Source: Methylosinus sporium (GTDB lineage Bacteria; Pseudomonadota; Alphaproteobacteria; Rhizobiales; Beijerinckiaceae). From it: a stretch of 64,000 bases of DNA. Where the stretch lies: contig NZ_PUIV01000008.1 in assembly GCF_003113265.1 (NCBI RefSeq), positions 38,076 through 102,075 on the forward strand, written 5' to 3'. Below are positions 28,116 through 37,614 of this stretch, in pieces. The translations under genes were made by a program, and so were the position numbers. The notes beneath the pieces are model-generated. The model was given only the letters and a program-made list of their open reading frames with translations, was not told the origin of the DNA and did not search any database. Within the stretch, counting starts at the first letter, position 1. The number at the start of each line of letters is the position of its first letter.

Positions 28116-29594
28116 ATGGCCGAGACCGTCCGCGCCGTTTCCGCATCATGCGCGTTTTGGACCGTGGCGCGCCATGAGCTCCTGCTGCTGTGGCGAGACC
28201 GTAGCTTGCCGATCGCCGTGGCGCTCTTGCTCGCGCTGATCTGTGGCGGATTGTACAATGGATTGCTTCGCGTCGACGAAAGGGACGAGCTTCTCGTTGC
28301 GCTGCTGCGCGAGCAAGACAGCCGTGTCGACAATCTGGCGGCCCAGTTGAGGACAGCGGAAGCCGACAAGCTCGACGTCTACGCCAATCCGACAAATCCG
28401 TCGTCGCTGCTCGCCTCGGGCGCGGGCCTGCGCTACGCGATCATGCCGTCGGCCCCTCTCGCTCCGTTGACCCTCGGCCAATCGGATCTTCTGCCGAGCT
28501 ATTTTCGAATCTCGGGGCGTAGCGAGGTCAATTTCGTCTATGACAGCGATATCGAAAACCCCTGGCATTTATCGGCCGGTCATTTCGATGCGGCTTATGT
28601 GGCGGTCTATCTTCTCCCATTGCTGATCTTGGCGTTGAGCTACAATCTGCTCTCCGCCGAGCGCGAGCGAGGAACGCTCCGAATGCTGCTGGCGCAGCCG
28701 GCGCCTCTCGCCGTCGTCGTGCTGGCAAAGGTCGCGGTAAGGGGGCTGGCGTTGCTGACGCCGGTGGCGGTCCTGCCGCTCGCGGTCGCGCTGCTCGCGC
28801 GTTCCGCGTCCGACTTCTGGAACGTGGCCGCTTCGGGCCTCCTATGGTCGACCTCGGCGTGCGTCTACGGGCTGTTTTGGATCGCGGTGGCGGTCATGGT
28901 GAACGCGCTGGGCAAATCGTCGGCCTTCAACGCCATCGTGCTCGCAGGCGTCTGGGTCGCCGTCGTCCTGGTGGCTCCCGTGACATTGAGTCTCGCTGTC
29001 GAGGTGATTCATCCAGCGCCGAGTCGAATCGAGATGGTTCAGAAGCTTCACAAGCTGCATGAGGCCGCCATGCGCCACTATGCCGATCTCGATCGAACGG
29101 ACTACGAGACGCTTCGCGATCCCGGCCCCAGGAACGGCAAGGTGTATATTCAGCCGACCACGCTTCGGTACTTCCATATACAGCGGGAGGTGAGCGAAAT
29201 GATGCGTCCCTGGATGGACGACTTCGAAGCGACGCTCGATCGCCGGCAGCAGTTCGTCGAAACTTACCGGTTTCTCTCGCCCGCCGCGACCACCTTCGAG
29301 GCGATGAGCGATCTCGCCGGCACGAATCTCGGACGACATCGGCATTTCCAGCGTTTGGCGTCGGATTACTACCGCCAGAGGCTGTCATATGTGTTTCCCA
29401 TGATCCTCTCGGGAACTGCCGTTAGCGAAGCCGATCTGCGGGACATGCCGCGTTTCGTCTGGACGGAGGAGCGCTCCGGCCACGGGATTTGGCGGCGCGC
29501 GACGAGCTTGGCGGAACTCTTGCTCCTGACGGTCGCGTTGTGCGTCTTTAGCGTATGGAGACTGAGCAATAGCACGCGATCGCTCGGCAGGTGA
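28116..29594 (+). CDS. ABC-2 type permease, second DUF3526-like subunit
   Basis: The protein has 492 residues and the same layout as its neighbour: a helix near 29-45, an extracytoplasmic loop, helices near 160-290, SAERERGTLRMLLAQPA as the coupling motif, a second loop and a last helix near 465-485. ATG 28116 follows AAGGGAG; the frame is open upstream inside the previous gene, but that would put a spurious extension on the protein. The two permeases are separated by 19 bases, so they are co-transcribed. Substrate is unknown. Confidence 0.85.
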   Translation: MAETVRAVSASCAFWTVARHELLLLWRDRSLPIAVALLLALICGGLYNGLLRVDERDELLVALLREQDSRVDNLAAQLRTAEADKLDVYANPTNPSSLLASGAGLRYAIMPSAPLAPLTLGQSDLLPSYFRISGRSEVNFVYDSDIENPWHLSAGHFDAAYVAVYLLPLLILALSYNLLSAERERGTLRMLLAQPAPLAVVVLAKVAVRGLALLTPVAVLPLAVALLARSASDFWNVAASGLLWSTSACVYGLFWIAVAVMVNALGKSSAFNAIVLAGVWVAVVLVAPVTLSLAVEVIHPAPSRIEMVQKLHKLHEAAMRHYADLDRTDYETLRDPGPRNGKVYIQPTTLRYFHIQREVSEMMRPWMDDFEATLDRRQQFVETYRFLSPAATTFEAMSDLAGTNLGRHRHFQRLASDYYRQRLSYVFPMILSGTAVSEADLRDMPRFVWTEERSGHGIWRRATSLAELLLLTVALCVFSVWRLSNSTRSLGR

Positions 29595-29897
29595 GCGTCG
29601 GTGCGGCGCGAGTCGCCGCCTCGCTGCGCGCATCGCCGTCGTAGATCGACGCCGAGGCGAGGAGACGACGCGCTTGCAGGCCGTCCTTCGAACGCTTCGT
29701 TATCGCTCGCAAAGAGGGCGAAGCCCAATCGCTGCCGCCATCGATCCGCTCCTTTGCGCATCGGCTATTTAATTCGGCCGCAGCGCTTTGAAAGCGTGAC
29801 GTCCGGGCGCCTCGATCCCGGTCGTCCCGCTCATCTCGCTCTTTGACGCTCGCTCCTTCGGGCCTATTTCTTCCAGATCGACCGAGGTGAGGTCATC
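29595..29897. other. Non-coding stretch after the ABC permease genes
   Basis: No convincing gene was found on either strand in these ~300 bases. There is a small dyad CGCTTTGAAAGCG near 29790 but no clear terminator. The end carries the ribosome site of the small relic frame that follows. Confidence 0.5.
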
Positions 29898-30038
29898 ATG
29901 AAGCGCATTCTCGTGGCAATGTTAGTTGCGACGACATGCGCGCCCAAAAGGGATTTATCGCCGCCCGCGAGAGCTCGAGACGCATGGAGCCTCGTTCATC
30001 GGGCGGCGGCGTTCATCGACCACGCATCCATCGGCTGA
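29898..30038 (+). pseudogene. Possible relic: start of a lipoprotein-like gene
   Basis: An ATG with AGGTGAGG upstream opens a 46-residue frame beginning MKRILVAMLVATTCA, which looks like the start of a bacterial lipoprotein signal with a Cys at 14. The sequence then loses any family likeness and stops nine bases before the end of the convergent hydrolase gene. It may be the remaining 5' end of a deleted gene, or a short genuine peptide. Low certainty. Confidence 0.3.
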
Positions 30039-30046
30039 CCGCCGAT

Positions 30047-30904
30047 TCAAAGATGCCGATCGAGAAACCACAGGATTTTCTCCCGATATTCGGCGTTGGT
30101 TCGGAAATAAATGTCCTCGTGGCCGACGCCTTCCACCGCCCAGAAGGCCTTCGGCTCTGGAGCCCGGGCGAAAAGCTCCCGCGCTTCGTCTATGTGCGTG
30201 TTCGGGTCGCGCACCCCCGAAATGACGAAAACCGGTGCCTGGATCGTCTCGATCCGGTCGATCGGACGTAGAAACGCGGGGTCGAGGCCCGTCATCGCCC
30301 GACCGACGAGAAGCAGCGCCGGCGTCACGAGATGGCCGAGCGGACCGAAGGGGGCCGTCATTCGGTCGTCGATGGCGCGGTCGATGTCCGGATAGACCGA
30401 TTCGAGCACGAAAGCGTCGGCCGCGATCGGCCCCTGCCCGAGGAGCGCCGCAGCGCCTCCGAGCGACTGTCCGATCACTGCGATCTTTCGGCCCGGCAGT
30501 TTCTCTCGCATATAGGCGAGCGCCGCGGCGGCGTCCTGGCTCTCGTCTCGGCCGAAAGTGATTCTGTCTCCGCTGCTCTCGCCATGCGCGCGAAAGTCGA
30601 TCGCGGCGACGGAATAGCCGGCCGCGTTCAAGAAACGCATCCGAGCGATCATCGCGAGCCGGTTGGCGCGCACGCCGTGCAACAGCAATACGCCGCCGCG
30701 TTCGGACGTGCCCACCACGAACCAGCTTCGAATGCGGACGCCGCCGCTTTGTTGAAGGGTGAAGGGCGTCACGGGCAGATCGGCCGGCGCCGTCACAACC
30801 GATGGCGCGGGGATGGTCAGCGCATGGACGAGGCCGACGAGCGCGACAGGAATGATCGCGACGACGCCGAGGGCCGCATAAAAAAGAGGACGCAAAAATC
30901 TCAT
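30047..30904 (-). CDS. Alpha/beta hydrolase with N-terminal anchor
   Basis: The protein has 285 residues. A hydrophobic N-terminal segment (about 7-28) would anchor or export it. The alpha/beta-hydrolase fold shows GGVLLLHGVRANR (oxyanion region), DFRAHGES, nucleophile Ser in GQSLGG, a late Asp (GVRDPN) and His in GVGHED. Substrate is unknown. ATG at 30904 has AGAGGTGG upstream; the frame is open further upstream, but the family start and anchor fit here. It is on the opposite strand to the iron cluster, between the ABC permeases and exbB, so it may be an unrelated insertion or a ferric-siderophore esterase; nothing in the sequence decides this. Confidence 0.8.
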   Translation of the reverse strand: MRFLRPLFYAALGVVAIIPVALVGLVHALTIPAPSVVTAPADLPVTPFTLQQSGGVRIRSWFVVGTSERGGVLLLHGVRANRLAMIARMRFLNAAGYSVAAIDFRAHGESSGDRITFGRDESQDAAAALAYMREKLPGRKIAVIGQSLGGAAALLGQGPIAADAFVLESVYPDIDRAIDDRMTAPFGPLGHLVTPALLLVGRAMTGLDPAFLRPIDRIETIQAPVFVISGVRDPNTHIDEARELFARAPEPKAFWAVEGVGHEDIYFRTNAEYREKILWFLDRHL

Positions 30905-31047
30905 CCGCCATCCACCTCTATTGTGGCGCCGATAGCGACCCGAAACGGAGCCGCCAGATCGCTGGACTTCGCTTCGCGCGTCGCCGCCCAAAGTCTTTCT
31001 ATGAAGCGTCGACCAAATCATGAGCGCGCGCGGATTGTCCAGCTCCT

Positions 31048-31377
31048 GAGCAACAGCTGCGCCAGACCGGCTGGGTCGTCGATCACGACGGAATTCTCAC
31101 GCTCGATCTCGACGGTAGGGTCGACGGCATCGAGAAAACCATCTCCGTCCTCTTCAACGGCGGAAGGATCGACGCCGATCGCGATGCGCAGACCGACGCC
31201 AGCGAGTTGAAGACGCTCAGCGAACTCGACGGCGCCTCGATCAGACTCGTCGGCAGCGTGGCTTACGCGCCGAGGCGGCGGAGAGGTATGCGCGCGCTGA
31301 TTTTATCGCATATCGGCGGCCGTCGACAGTCGGAACCGTCCGCTCATGCGCTCGATGCGCCCCGGCTTTGGGACTGA
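31048..31377 (+). pseudogene. Relic of an RTX/calcium-binding-type protein
   Basis: A 109-codon open stretch has no credible start. It reads QTGWVVDHDGILTLDLDG..., then RIDADRDAQTDASELKTLSEL and ASIRLVGSVAYAP. This resembles the Asp-rich region of large RTX-type calcium-binding proteins (pattern DxNxDGxxDxxELKTLxELGIxSI), but here the acidic loops are damaged. No RTX nonapeptides are nearby. The likeliest reading is a decayed fragment of a large surface or secreted protein. Confidence 0.45.
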
Positions 31378-31999
31378 CCGATTCTCGTGACGTCGTTGTC
31401 GCCCATGCTTTTCGTTGCGCCGGCGAAGGGCAAGCCGTTCATCGCCGATGCTTCGCGAGACCGGCTCGACGACATGTCGCGGAGTGGCGTTGCGCCGTCT
31501 CGACATCGATATTCTCGCCGCGCGTCTCCGCATAGCGCGGCGGCCGTGCGTCAGAGCCGGCACCATAGAAGATGTACAGAAAATACATCACGACGTGCTT
31601 TTGGCGTCGTGGAAAATTGATGCAAGGCGGCAAAAAAATACGCAAATCGGTCGATGTTACGGCAGGCATCAGCATGTCCTGTATTCCAGCGGTCGTCTGC
31701 GCACGGACCTGGGCGCGATGTTAGTATGTTGTTTTATCGTGTAGAAATGAGAGCCGATGGCGCGTGGCGCGGATGTCCGCTCCGGATATCGAGCCTAGTC
31801 GCCTGTGGTCGTCCGGCTGCTCGACGACAGGAAAATTGCTCATGTAGCGTCCACTTTTCTTCGATCCTCAGCGGAGGCCGAATTTTCCCATTGACGCGGT
31901 CTGAGGCGCTGCGCAATGTAACGAAGATAAATATTGATGTCGCTGCGCCGTCGTGGCCGGAAACGACACAATTGCCGCTGCGAGCGGGAGAATTGCGCC
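31378..31999. other. Intergenic stretch upstream of exbB, AT-richer in part
   Basis: No recognisable gene was found. Bases ~31,565-31,740 are clearly richer in A and T than the surroundings (for example the GGCAAAAAAATACG run), unlike nearby coding DNA. Weak promoter-like TTGACG occurs at 31891-31896, with no convincing -10. Together with the relic before it, this looks like a decayed or recently rearranged segment. Confidence 0.5.
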
Positions 32000-32428
32000 A
32001 TGCAGATGGAATGGTTGTCGACGGCGATCGATTTCGGCGTCATCGGAGTTTTGGCGACGCTCAGCGTCATTGTCGTCGCTGTGGCGTTCGAGCGGCATTT
32101 CGCCTACCGCGCGATCGATATAGCGACTTTCACCAGCATCAAGGCGCTCGAGCTGGAATTGACCAAGCGGCTGATCGTCATCGCCTCGGTCGCGTCCAAT
32201 GCGCCCTATATCGGCCTGCTGGGCACGGTCCTCGGCATCATGCTGACCTTCTATAATTTGGGCCTCGACGCTTCGGCGGACGCCGGCAAGATCATGGCTG
32301 GGCTGGCGCTCGCGCTCAAGGCCACCGCCATCGGCCTGATCGTCGCTCTTCTCGCGGTGGTCTCCTACAACATTCTGCTGCGCAGGACGAAGGTCCTGAT
32401 GCTCAAATGGGAGATCGCCAATGGATGA
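32000..32428 (+). CDS. exbB: TonB-system energiser ExbB (small type)
   Basis: This 142-residue inner-membrane protein is shorter than E. coli ExbB. It fits the small TolQ/ExbB-like family, with a first helix near 8-28, the conserved [20 protein letters not shown] segment near 70-90, and [20 protein letters not shown] near 100-120. With ExbD it uses the proton gradient to drive TonB, powering outer-membrane receptors such as the one at 22,059. ATG 32000 has GGGAGAA upstream; the frame opens earlier, but those residues are unlike the family. It overlaps exbD by eight bases. No tonB gene is visible in the window. Confidence 0.9.
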   Translation: MQMEWLSTAIDFGVIGVLATLSVIVVAVAFERHFAYRAIDIATFTSIKALELELTKRLIVIASVASNAPYIGLLGTVLGIMLTFYNLGLDASADAGKIMAGLALALKATAIGLIVALLAVVSYNILLRRTKVLMLKWEIANG

Positions 32429-32804
32429 GAGGCCTTTCGAGACGCTCAATGTGATTCCGCTCGTCGACGTCATGCTGGTGCTTCTCACCATGGTGTTGAC
32501 GACCGCGAATTTTATCGCGACCGGGCGCATTCCAGTCGCTCTGCCTCACGCTTCTCAAACACAGGTCGAAAAGCAGAAGGACAAGACGATCGAACTCGCC
32601 GCCGACGGCAATATTTATTTCGACGGCCAAATTGCAGCGAAGGAGGAGTTGCGGAGCCGCCTCGAGGGGCTGCCGCCCGAAACCGCCTTCCTCATTCGCG
32701 CGGATCGCGCCGTGGCTCTTCAGAGCTTCATAGACGTCGCAGACATTCTAAAGCGGATGAACTTCACCAAAGTCGCCGTTCAGACGAAAGCTGGCCAAAA
32801 GTAG
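32421..32804 (+). CDS. exbD: ExbD biopolymer-transport protein
   Basis: This 127-residue protein has one membrane helix (about 12-33) that contains the proton-path Asp in [12 protein letters not shown], then a periplasmic domain with IRADRAV near 93. It partners ExbB; the start lies inside the exbB end, a coupled arrangement. A perfect 14-base palindrome CGAGCCGCGGCTCG lies just after the stop (32823-32836), with no T-run, so termination there is uncertain. Confidence 0.93.
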   Translation: MDERPFETLNVIPLVDVMLVLLTMVLTTANFIATGRIPVALPHASQTQVEKQKDKTIELAADGNIYFDGQIAAKEELRSRLEGLPPETAFLIRADRAVALQSFIDVADILKRMNFTKVAVQTKAGQK

Positions 32805-32977
32805 AGGCGTCGAACCTATCCTCGAGCCGCGGCTCGCCGTCGGCGCCGCTGATCCCGTGCAGGTCCGGCGCGCCTTTCGCCGCCGCCGCGAAGGGATGAG
32901 GAGGGGCTCGGGCGTCGGAGTGATCGCCGACCGAGTTGGACAGGATATATTTCCTCTTCTGCTTCGCTATGCTTTCC

Positions 32978-34294
32978 TCAGCGCGTCGAGGGGGCGGGTA
33001 GTCTCGGCTCCTCCGAGAGAGCGGGCGGCGGCGCCACCTCTTTCGAAGAACTCTCGGACCCGTCTGCGATCGCGGACTCCTCCATAGGCATCGGTTCGAA
33101 CAGCGAGGATATTTTCTCGGCTACGATCGCCCAATCGAATTGTTCGTTGGCGATCGCCCGCGCCTTTGCGCGTATCGCATCGCCTCGATCCGTTTCCCAA
33201 ACGCGCGACTGCAGCAACGCGCGCAATTCGGTTACATTCTGCGCGGAGACGCTCCATCCGTCCGCGCCGACCCCGCGCGCGCCGAATTCATTGGCGACGA
33301 TGAGACATCCCGCCGCCATATAGTCGAAAAGCTTCAAATTGGTCCCGCCGCCCGAAAACACCAATTGCAAAGCGAAATCTGCGGAGCTCAACAGCGCGAT
33401 TTTCAGATCCTCATCGACAAAATCGAACCAGAACTCATCGAAGGGAACCTCGGGCCAGCCGGTGCGGTCGGCTTGCGCGATCGAGCCGATCAAGGCTACA
33501 GCGCCGTCGAAGCCGGCCTCGGACAGCAATTGACGCGCTTTGAAGTAGGATTCGACATTCGGGCCGTAGCCGCTGCCCAGGAAGGCCGCCAATGGCTTGT
33601 CGTCGATTTGCAGTTTGCCGCGAAGCTCGGCGCGGCTCGCCTTGTCCCAGAGCGGATATTTCGAGCAGTCGGCCCCATTCGGGGCGACGGTCACCATGCT
33701 TTGTGGCACATCGTACAGTTGGACCATGCGCTCTGCGTCGCGCTCGCTTACGACCGTGATGAAATGGGCCTCGCGACACGCCATTCTCTCCGCATAAAAT
33801 ACCGCGTCCAGAAAGGAATCGATCTGCATTACGCCGAGACCGCCGCGAAAATGTTGTTCCTTTATATCATATTCGATGTTGTGCGACTCGTAGATTTTGA
33901 TCGCGTTCCGCTTGGTGAAGCCGAAGCCGAGCAGCGCGAGATAGGGATGCGAGGCGATGACTACGTCCGCCGCGCCTATAATCTGCCGCGCATCATGCAC
34001 GAACTCATCCGAAAAATGATATTCTCGGATACAGAGCACGTCGTGCGCGAGACGGCGCGTCTTCTCCAGAATATGCCAGAAGTGGTGCACGTCCCCCGAC
34101 GCAGCGGGAAAGACGACCGCGTCGAAGCGCTCGGCGAGCTTGTAGCGCCTTATGTGGTCGCTCTGCCGAAAATCATAGGCGACGAGCGTCACATCGTGCT
34201 CTTTCGCGATATTCCTGTAAATGGATAAGCAGCGCGTTTGTCCGCCGTCGCGGACGGGGGTAATATCGAATGTAGAAAGGACTACGATTTTCAT
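32978..34294 (-). CDS. Glycosyltransferase, GT4-like
   Basis: The protein has 438 residues. The N-terminal Rossmann-like half starts MKIVVLSTFDITPVRDGGQTRC. The C-terminal half has VAPNGAD, FLGSGYGPNVES and the nucleotide-sugar motif region GGGTNLKLFDYMAAGCLIVAN, as in GT-B fold enzymes. The last ~35 residues are Pro/Ser/Glu-rich and probably disordered. Its ATG overlaps the upstream gene's TGA by four bases (ATGA), so it is the last gene of a translationally coupled glycosyltransferase set. Acceptor and sugar are unknown; a cell-surface polysaccharide is the likely target. Confidence 0.85.
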   Translation of the reverse strand: MKIVVLSTFDITPVRDGGQTRCLSIYRNIAKEHDVTLVAYDFRQSDHIRRYKLAERFDAVVFPAASGDVHHFWHILEKTRRLAHDVLCIREYHFSDEFVHDARQIIGAADVVIASHPYLALLGFGFTKRNAIKIYESHNIEYDIKEQHFRGGLGVMQIDSFLDAVFYAERMACREAHFITVVSERDAERMVQLYDVPQSMVTVAPNGADCSKYPLWDKASRAELRGKLQIDDKPLAAFLGSGYGPNVESYFKARQLLSEAGFDGAVALIGSIAQADRTGWPEVPFDEFWFDFVDEDLKIALLSSADFALQLVFSGGGTNLKLFDYMAAGCLIVANEFGARGVGADGWSVSAQNVTELRALLQSRVWETDRGDAIRAKARAIANEQFDWAIVAEKISSLFEPMPMEESAIADGSESSSKEVAPPPALSEEPRLPAPSTR

Positions 34295-35880
34295 CGGCGC
34301 ATTCCCTTCAAAACGTCGATGATCGTTCCAGCGACGCGATCCCAGTCGAAGCGAGAAGCGGCCTTGGGCGCATTGGCGGCGAGGCGCGCGCGCAGCGCCG
34401 AGTCTGTCGTCAGCGAGAAAAGCCCATTCGCGATGGAGCTCACCGACAAGGGATCGACGAGAACGGCGGCGTTCTGCGCAATATCCTGCATACTGGTTTC
34501 CTGCGAGGTCAAGACGGGAACGCCGCACGCCAGCGCCTCCAGCACGGGCATGCCGAAGCCTTCGTAGACGCTGGGATAGGCGACGAACATCGCGCCCGAG
34601 TAGAGCGCCGACAGATCCTCATTGTCGACGCCGCTCAGCACCTTCACATGTTCCGAAAGCCCCCGGTTGGCGATCAATCTCATCAATTCGTCGTATCCCC
34701 ATCCGTGGGAGCCGACGATGACCAGCATCGGCGCATCGTCGACGCTGCGGCGGAATTCATCATAGGCTTGAACCAGACGAAGATGATTCTTTCGCGGCTC
34801 GAGCGTTCCAACGTTGAGAATATAGTTTCGGCGCAGAAGAAATTTCGAGAGCGCGGCGTCGACTGTGGACGAGGGACGCGGCCCGATCGCGCCGGGGCCG
34901 ATCCATGTGGTCGTCAAACGCTCCGCGGCGACGCCGACATTGTCGATGACGTCATTGCGGGTCGTGTCGGAATTGCAGAAAATGTGATCGGCTCGCTTGA
35001 AGACATCGACGACATTGGTGAAATTCTCGACCGCATCTTTGCCGAAGAAATTCGGAAACAGGATCGGGATCACGTCATGCGCCCAGCTCGCAAGAGCGAG
35101 CCCGGGAATAGCGATCGGAATGAAGTGATTCGCAAAATAGACGGTCGCGCCCATTTCCCGAAGCTCGCGGCCCAGCAGGTTCAAATTCGACGCGCGCCGC
35201 TGCTCGGCTGCGGCGCGCGCGACTGCGTCGAAACGACGATCGAAACGTCCATCCGCCAAGCGATACCGGAGCTTCTGCCGGATGTGCACTCCGATGCGAA
35301 TGCGATCGGCGCGCGGGAAAAGCTCGAACGGGATTTCGGCGCGTCCGTCGGTCCAGCGCCAGGCGGCTTCCGCGTGGTGATAGCCTTTCACGAAACGGGC
35401 GTCATCGAAGGAATATTCCTGCGATCCCTTCTCCCATTCGATGACGATTTTGTCGAACGCCACGCCGAGATTGCGGCTGTCCGGCAAATTCAGCGTGTCG
35501 CAGGGGCGGGACTGTCGGCTGCACAAATACATCGCATGTCGAGGCGTGGCGCCCTCGTAGTGATGCCACAATCCGTCCGACGTCGCCGTCGCCGTGGTCC
35601 GCTTGGCCTCGCCGTCGATCTCGAAGCGCACGCGCTCCTTGTCGGTGAGGAGCGGAAAAGAGCCCGCGGGCTTCAGGACGCTGCGATAGATGATCCGCGG
35701 CGTGAAGGTCAGCGCCGCCATCGCCTCCGGCCGCACCTCTCCGAAAAAAGGATCGGCGACAAAAACGAATTCGACATCGGGGGCGATTCTGGCGGCGGCG
35801 TTCAAGAAGCCGACGGATACGTTGAAAATTCCACCGCTGATCGACTGCTGAAAGGCTCCGGCGTCATATGCGATGATCAT
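34291..35880 (-). CDS. Glycosyltransferase family 4 protein with extended N-terminus
   Basis: The protein has 529 residues. The C-terminal GT4 domain is clear: YILNVGTLEPRKNH near 365, and EGFGMPVLEALACGVPVLTS near 450, the donor-binding Glu-rich motif. The N-terminal ~240 residues include an inserted beta-rich part around TSDGLWHHYEGATPRH that I do not recognise. ATG at 35880 overlaps the stop of the upstream gene by four bases; an open frame continues upstream but only as a shadow of that gene. Mannosyl- or rhamnosyl-type transfer is common in this family, but the donor is not determined here. Confidence 0.88.
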   Translation of the reverse strand: MIIAYDAGAFQQSISGGIFNVSVGFLNAAARIAPDVEFVFVADPFFGEVRPEAMAALTFTPRIIYRSVLKPAGSFPLLTDKERVRFEIDGEAKRTTATATSDGLWHHYEGATPRHAMYLCSRQSRPCDTLNLPDSRNLGVAFDKIVIEWEKGSQEYSFDDARFVKGYHHAEAAWRWTDGRAEIPFELFPRADRIRIGVHIRQKLRYRLADGRFDRRFDAVARAAAEQRRASNLNLLGRELREMGATVYFANHFIPIAIPGLALASWAHDVIPILFPNFFGKDAVENFTNVVDVFKRADHIFCNSDTTRNDVIDNVGVAAERLTTTWIGPGAIGPRPSSTVDAALSKFLLRRNYILNVGTLEPRKNHLRLVQAYDEFRRSVDDAPMLVIVGSHGWGYDELMRLIANRGLSEHVKVLSGVDNEDLSALYSGAMFVAYPSVYEGFGMPVLEALACGVPVLTSQETSMQDIAQNAAVLVDPLSVSSIANGLFSLTTDSALRARLAANAPKAASRFDWDRVAGTIIDVLKGMRR

Positions 35881-36983
35881 GCGTTCAACCCCGCGGAGAT
35901 ATCGACGAACCCCTTCAAGAAAGAAAGCCACTTTCTCGCCGTCGCTTCGGAGTAGAAATCGGTCGCTCGGTCGGCCTGCTCGCGAACGATATCGTTGCGC
36001 AACATCTTGTCGCGACGCAACAGCTCCAGATAGCCCGCGGGGACGGAAGGATCGAGCGCGTCGAATTTGACGCCGGCCGGCCCCATTGTTTCGCCCACGG
36101 CGGTGCTCGCATAGGCGAGCACGGGACAACCGACGGCGAAGGCTTCGAGCACCGGCACCATGAAGCCTTCGTGCTCGCTCATGGAAAGGAATGCGTCGGC
36201 CGCCGCGAACAGCGTCTTGATCGTGAGTCCGCTCGCATTTTGATAGATTTTGACATCGGACAAGACGCCGCCTTGCACCGCCCGCCCGAGCAGAGCATGG
36301 AAATATTCGTCGCCCCAGATTTTGCCGGCCAGATGCAGCGACGCCGACCGCCCGAAGAGTTTCTTATAGGCCGCCAGAGTGTCGATCAGGAGGTCGTGCC
36401 GTTTATTGGGGACGAAGCGCCCGACGAATACGATATTGACCTCGGATGCGGCCTTTATGTCGAAGTATAATTGATTGTCGAGCTCGCGCGACGTGAAGAA
36501 AGCGTCGTTGAAGAAGACCGGGATCGTCTCCGGCGCGCGAAAGCCGAATTCTTTCAGTTCCGCCGTGTTGTAATCGGAATCGCCGACGCCTTTCTCGAAA
36601 GCGCTCGCGAAGCGCCGCATCTGCGCGCGGGAGTGGTCGCACATATCGCCGAGCCAGCTCATCGAGCCTTGGTTGCGGAAAAAATGGCCCGGAGTGACGT
36701 TGTGATAGATCAGAATCTTGCGAACAGGCAGGTCCAGCAGGCTTTCGAATTCTTCATTGAAAAACGAATAATGCAGCAATAGCAGGTCCGTGTCGCGCCA
36801 ATCGAGGCGCTTCAACATGGAGAGCGAGAGCGTCGCATAATCACTTTTGGCCAGATTGGAATCTGCGCAGGCCACATAGGACGAAACGCCCCGCTGTCGA
36901 AGAAGTTGATGCAGGGAAGAAATGGAGGCTCCGATTGCGTCGGCGCTAATTACCGAGGGATGATATTGAACGACACGTGACAT
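35877..36983 (-). CDS. Glycosyltransferase, GT4-like
   Basis: The protein has 368 residues, a GT-B fold with N-terminal acceptor half and C-terminal donor half. Motifs are VFVGRFVPNKRHD near 190, HLAGKIWG near 222, and SEHEGFMVPVLEAFAVGCPVLA near 275, the typical GT4 EGF...EA region. GAGGATG precedes the start. It is the first of three overlapping glycosyltransferase genes and lies 128 bases after the coiled-coil protein gene. The operon probably modifies a surface glycan. Confidence 0.88.
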   Translation of the reverse strand: MSRVVQYHPSVISADAIGASISSLHQLLRQRGVSSYVACADSNLAKSDYATLSLSMLKRLDWRDTDLLLLHYSFFNEEFESLLDLPVRKILIYHNVTPGHFFRNQGSMSWLGDMCDHSRAQMRRFASAFEKGVGDSDYNTAELKEFGFRAPETIPVFFNDAFFTSRELDNQLYFDIKAASEVNIVFVGRFVPNKRHDLLIDTLAAYKKLFGRSASLHLAGKIWGDEYFHALLGRAVQGGVLSDVKIYQNASGLTIKTLFAAADAFLSMSEHEGFMVPVLEAFAVGCPVLAYASTAVGETMGPAGVKFDALDPSVPAGYLELLRRDKMLRNDIVREQADRATDFYSEATARKWLSFLKGFVDISAGLNA

Positions 36984-37111
36984 TCATCCTCACTGAGAAG
37001 ATATTTTCGACATCGAGGCGCCAGGATATGGAGACGGCGTCTCGTTCGAAGTCCGGACGTATTCGAACGAGGCGAAGCATTTTGATTCGTTCATCTCGAC
37101 GGGACGGCGCG

Positions 37112-37579
37112 TCACTGCCGGGAAGTCTCCTGCGCCGTCGAAGAGGAGGAGGAGCGCGCCAGAGGTTCGAAAACCTTCATCTGCTGCTCGAATTGTTGCG
37201 TCACTCCGGCAACGACCGCTTCGGCGACGTCGTTCATTTCCTGTTTGGCGTCCTCGACGGCCTGCTGCAGCGTCTCTCTTTCTCGCCGCAGGCCATCCAC
37301 TTCGCCGCCGATCTTGGCGATTTCGGACGAAAGGCGATCGATCGTCGCCGAGAGGGTCGTGATCTGCGCCGAAACCTGCGCGGAAAATTTGAGGAGGTAG
37401 TTTCTCTGCTCGGTCAAATGAAGCAGCAGGGAATCCATTGTCGAAACGCCGCCGGTGAACGTAAGTGGCGGCAATTCGCTCGACGTCTCGCCCTGAGGTT
37501 GCGATCTCGCGCGTGTGACCAGAGCATGTGCGAATTCGGACAGTCGACGCTTTTCCGTCACCGACATTACTTTATTCAT
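37112..37579 (-). CDS. Hypothetical coiled-coil protein heading a glycosyltransferase operon
   Basis: I do not recognise a family. The protein has 155 residues and no signal or membrane segment. From about 62 to 115 it has heptad-like hydrophobic spacing (SAQITTLSATIDRLSSEIAKIGG, VDGLRRERETLQQAVEDAKQE), a strong coiled-coil signature. The end is Ser-rich. A near-consensus promoter lies 36 bases upstream of its ATG. It may be a length or scaffold factor for the three downstream glycosyltransferases, as coiled-coil proteins in polysaccharide systems sometimes are; this is inference from position only. Confidence 0.65.
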   Translation of the reverse strand: MNKVMSVTEKRRLSEFAHALVTRARSQPQGETSSELPPLTFTGGVSTMDSLLLHLTEQRNYLLKFSAQVSAQITTLSATIDRLSSEIAKIGGEVDGLRRERETLQQAVEDAKQEMNDVAEAVVAGVTQQFEQQMKVFEPLARSSSSSTAQETSRQ

Positions 37580-37614
37580 TGGAGCAGTCCATTTTCGTTG
37601 CTCTTACAGCCGGA

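Noticed and set aside
31387..31744. Short open frames upstream of exbB
   Set aside because: No ribosome sites, no domain likeness and compositions typical of non-coding DNA.
32823..32836. Palindrome CGAGCCGCGGCTCG after exbD as a terminator
   Set aside because: It has no loop and no T-run, so it is unlikely to end transcription by itself.
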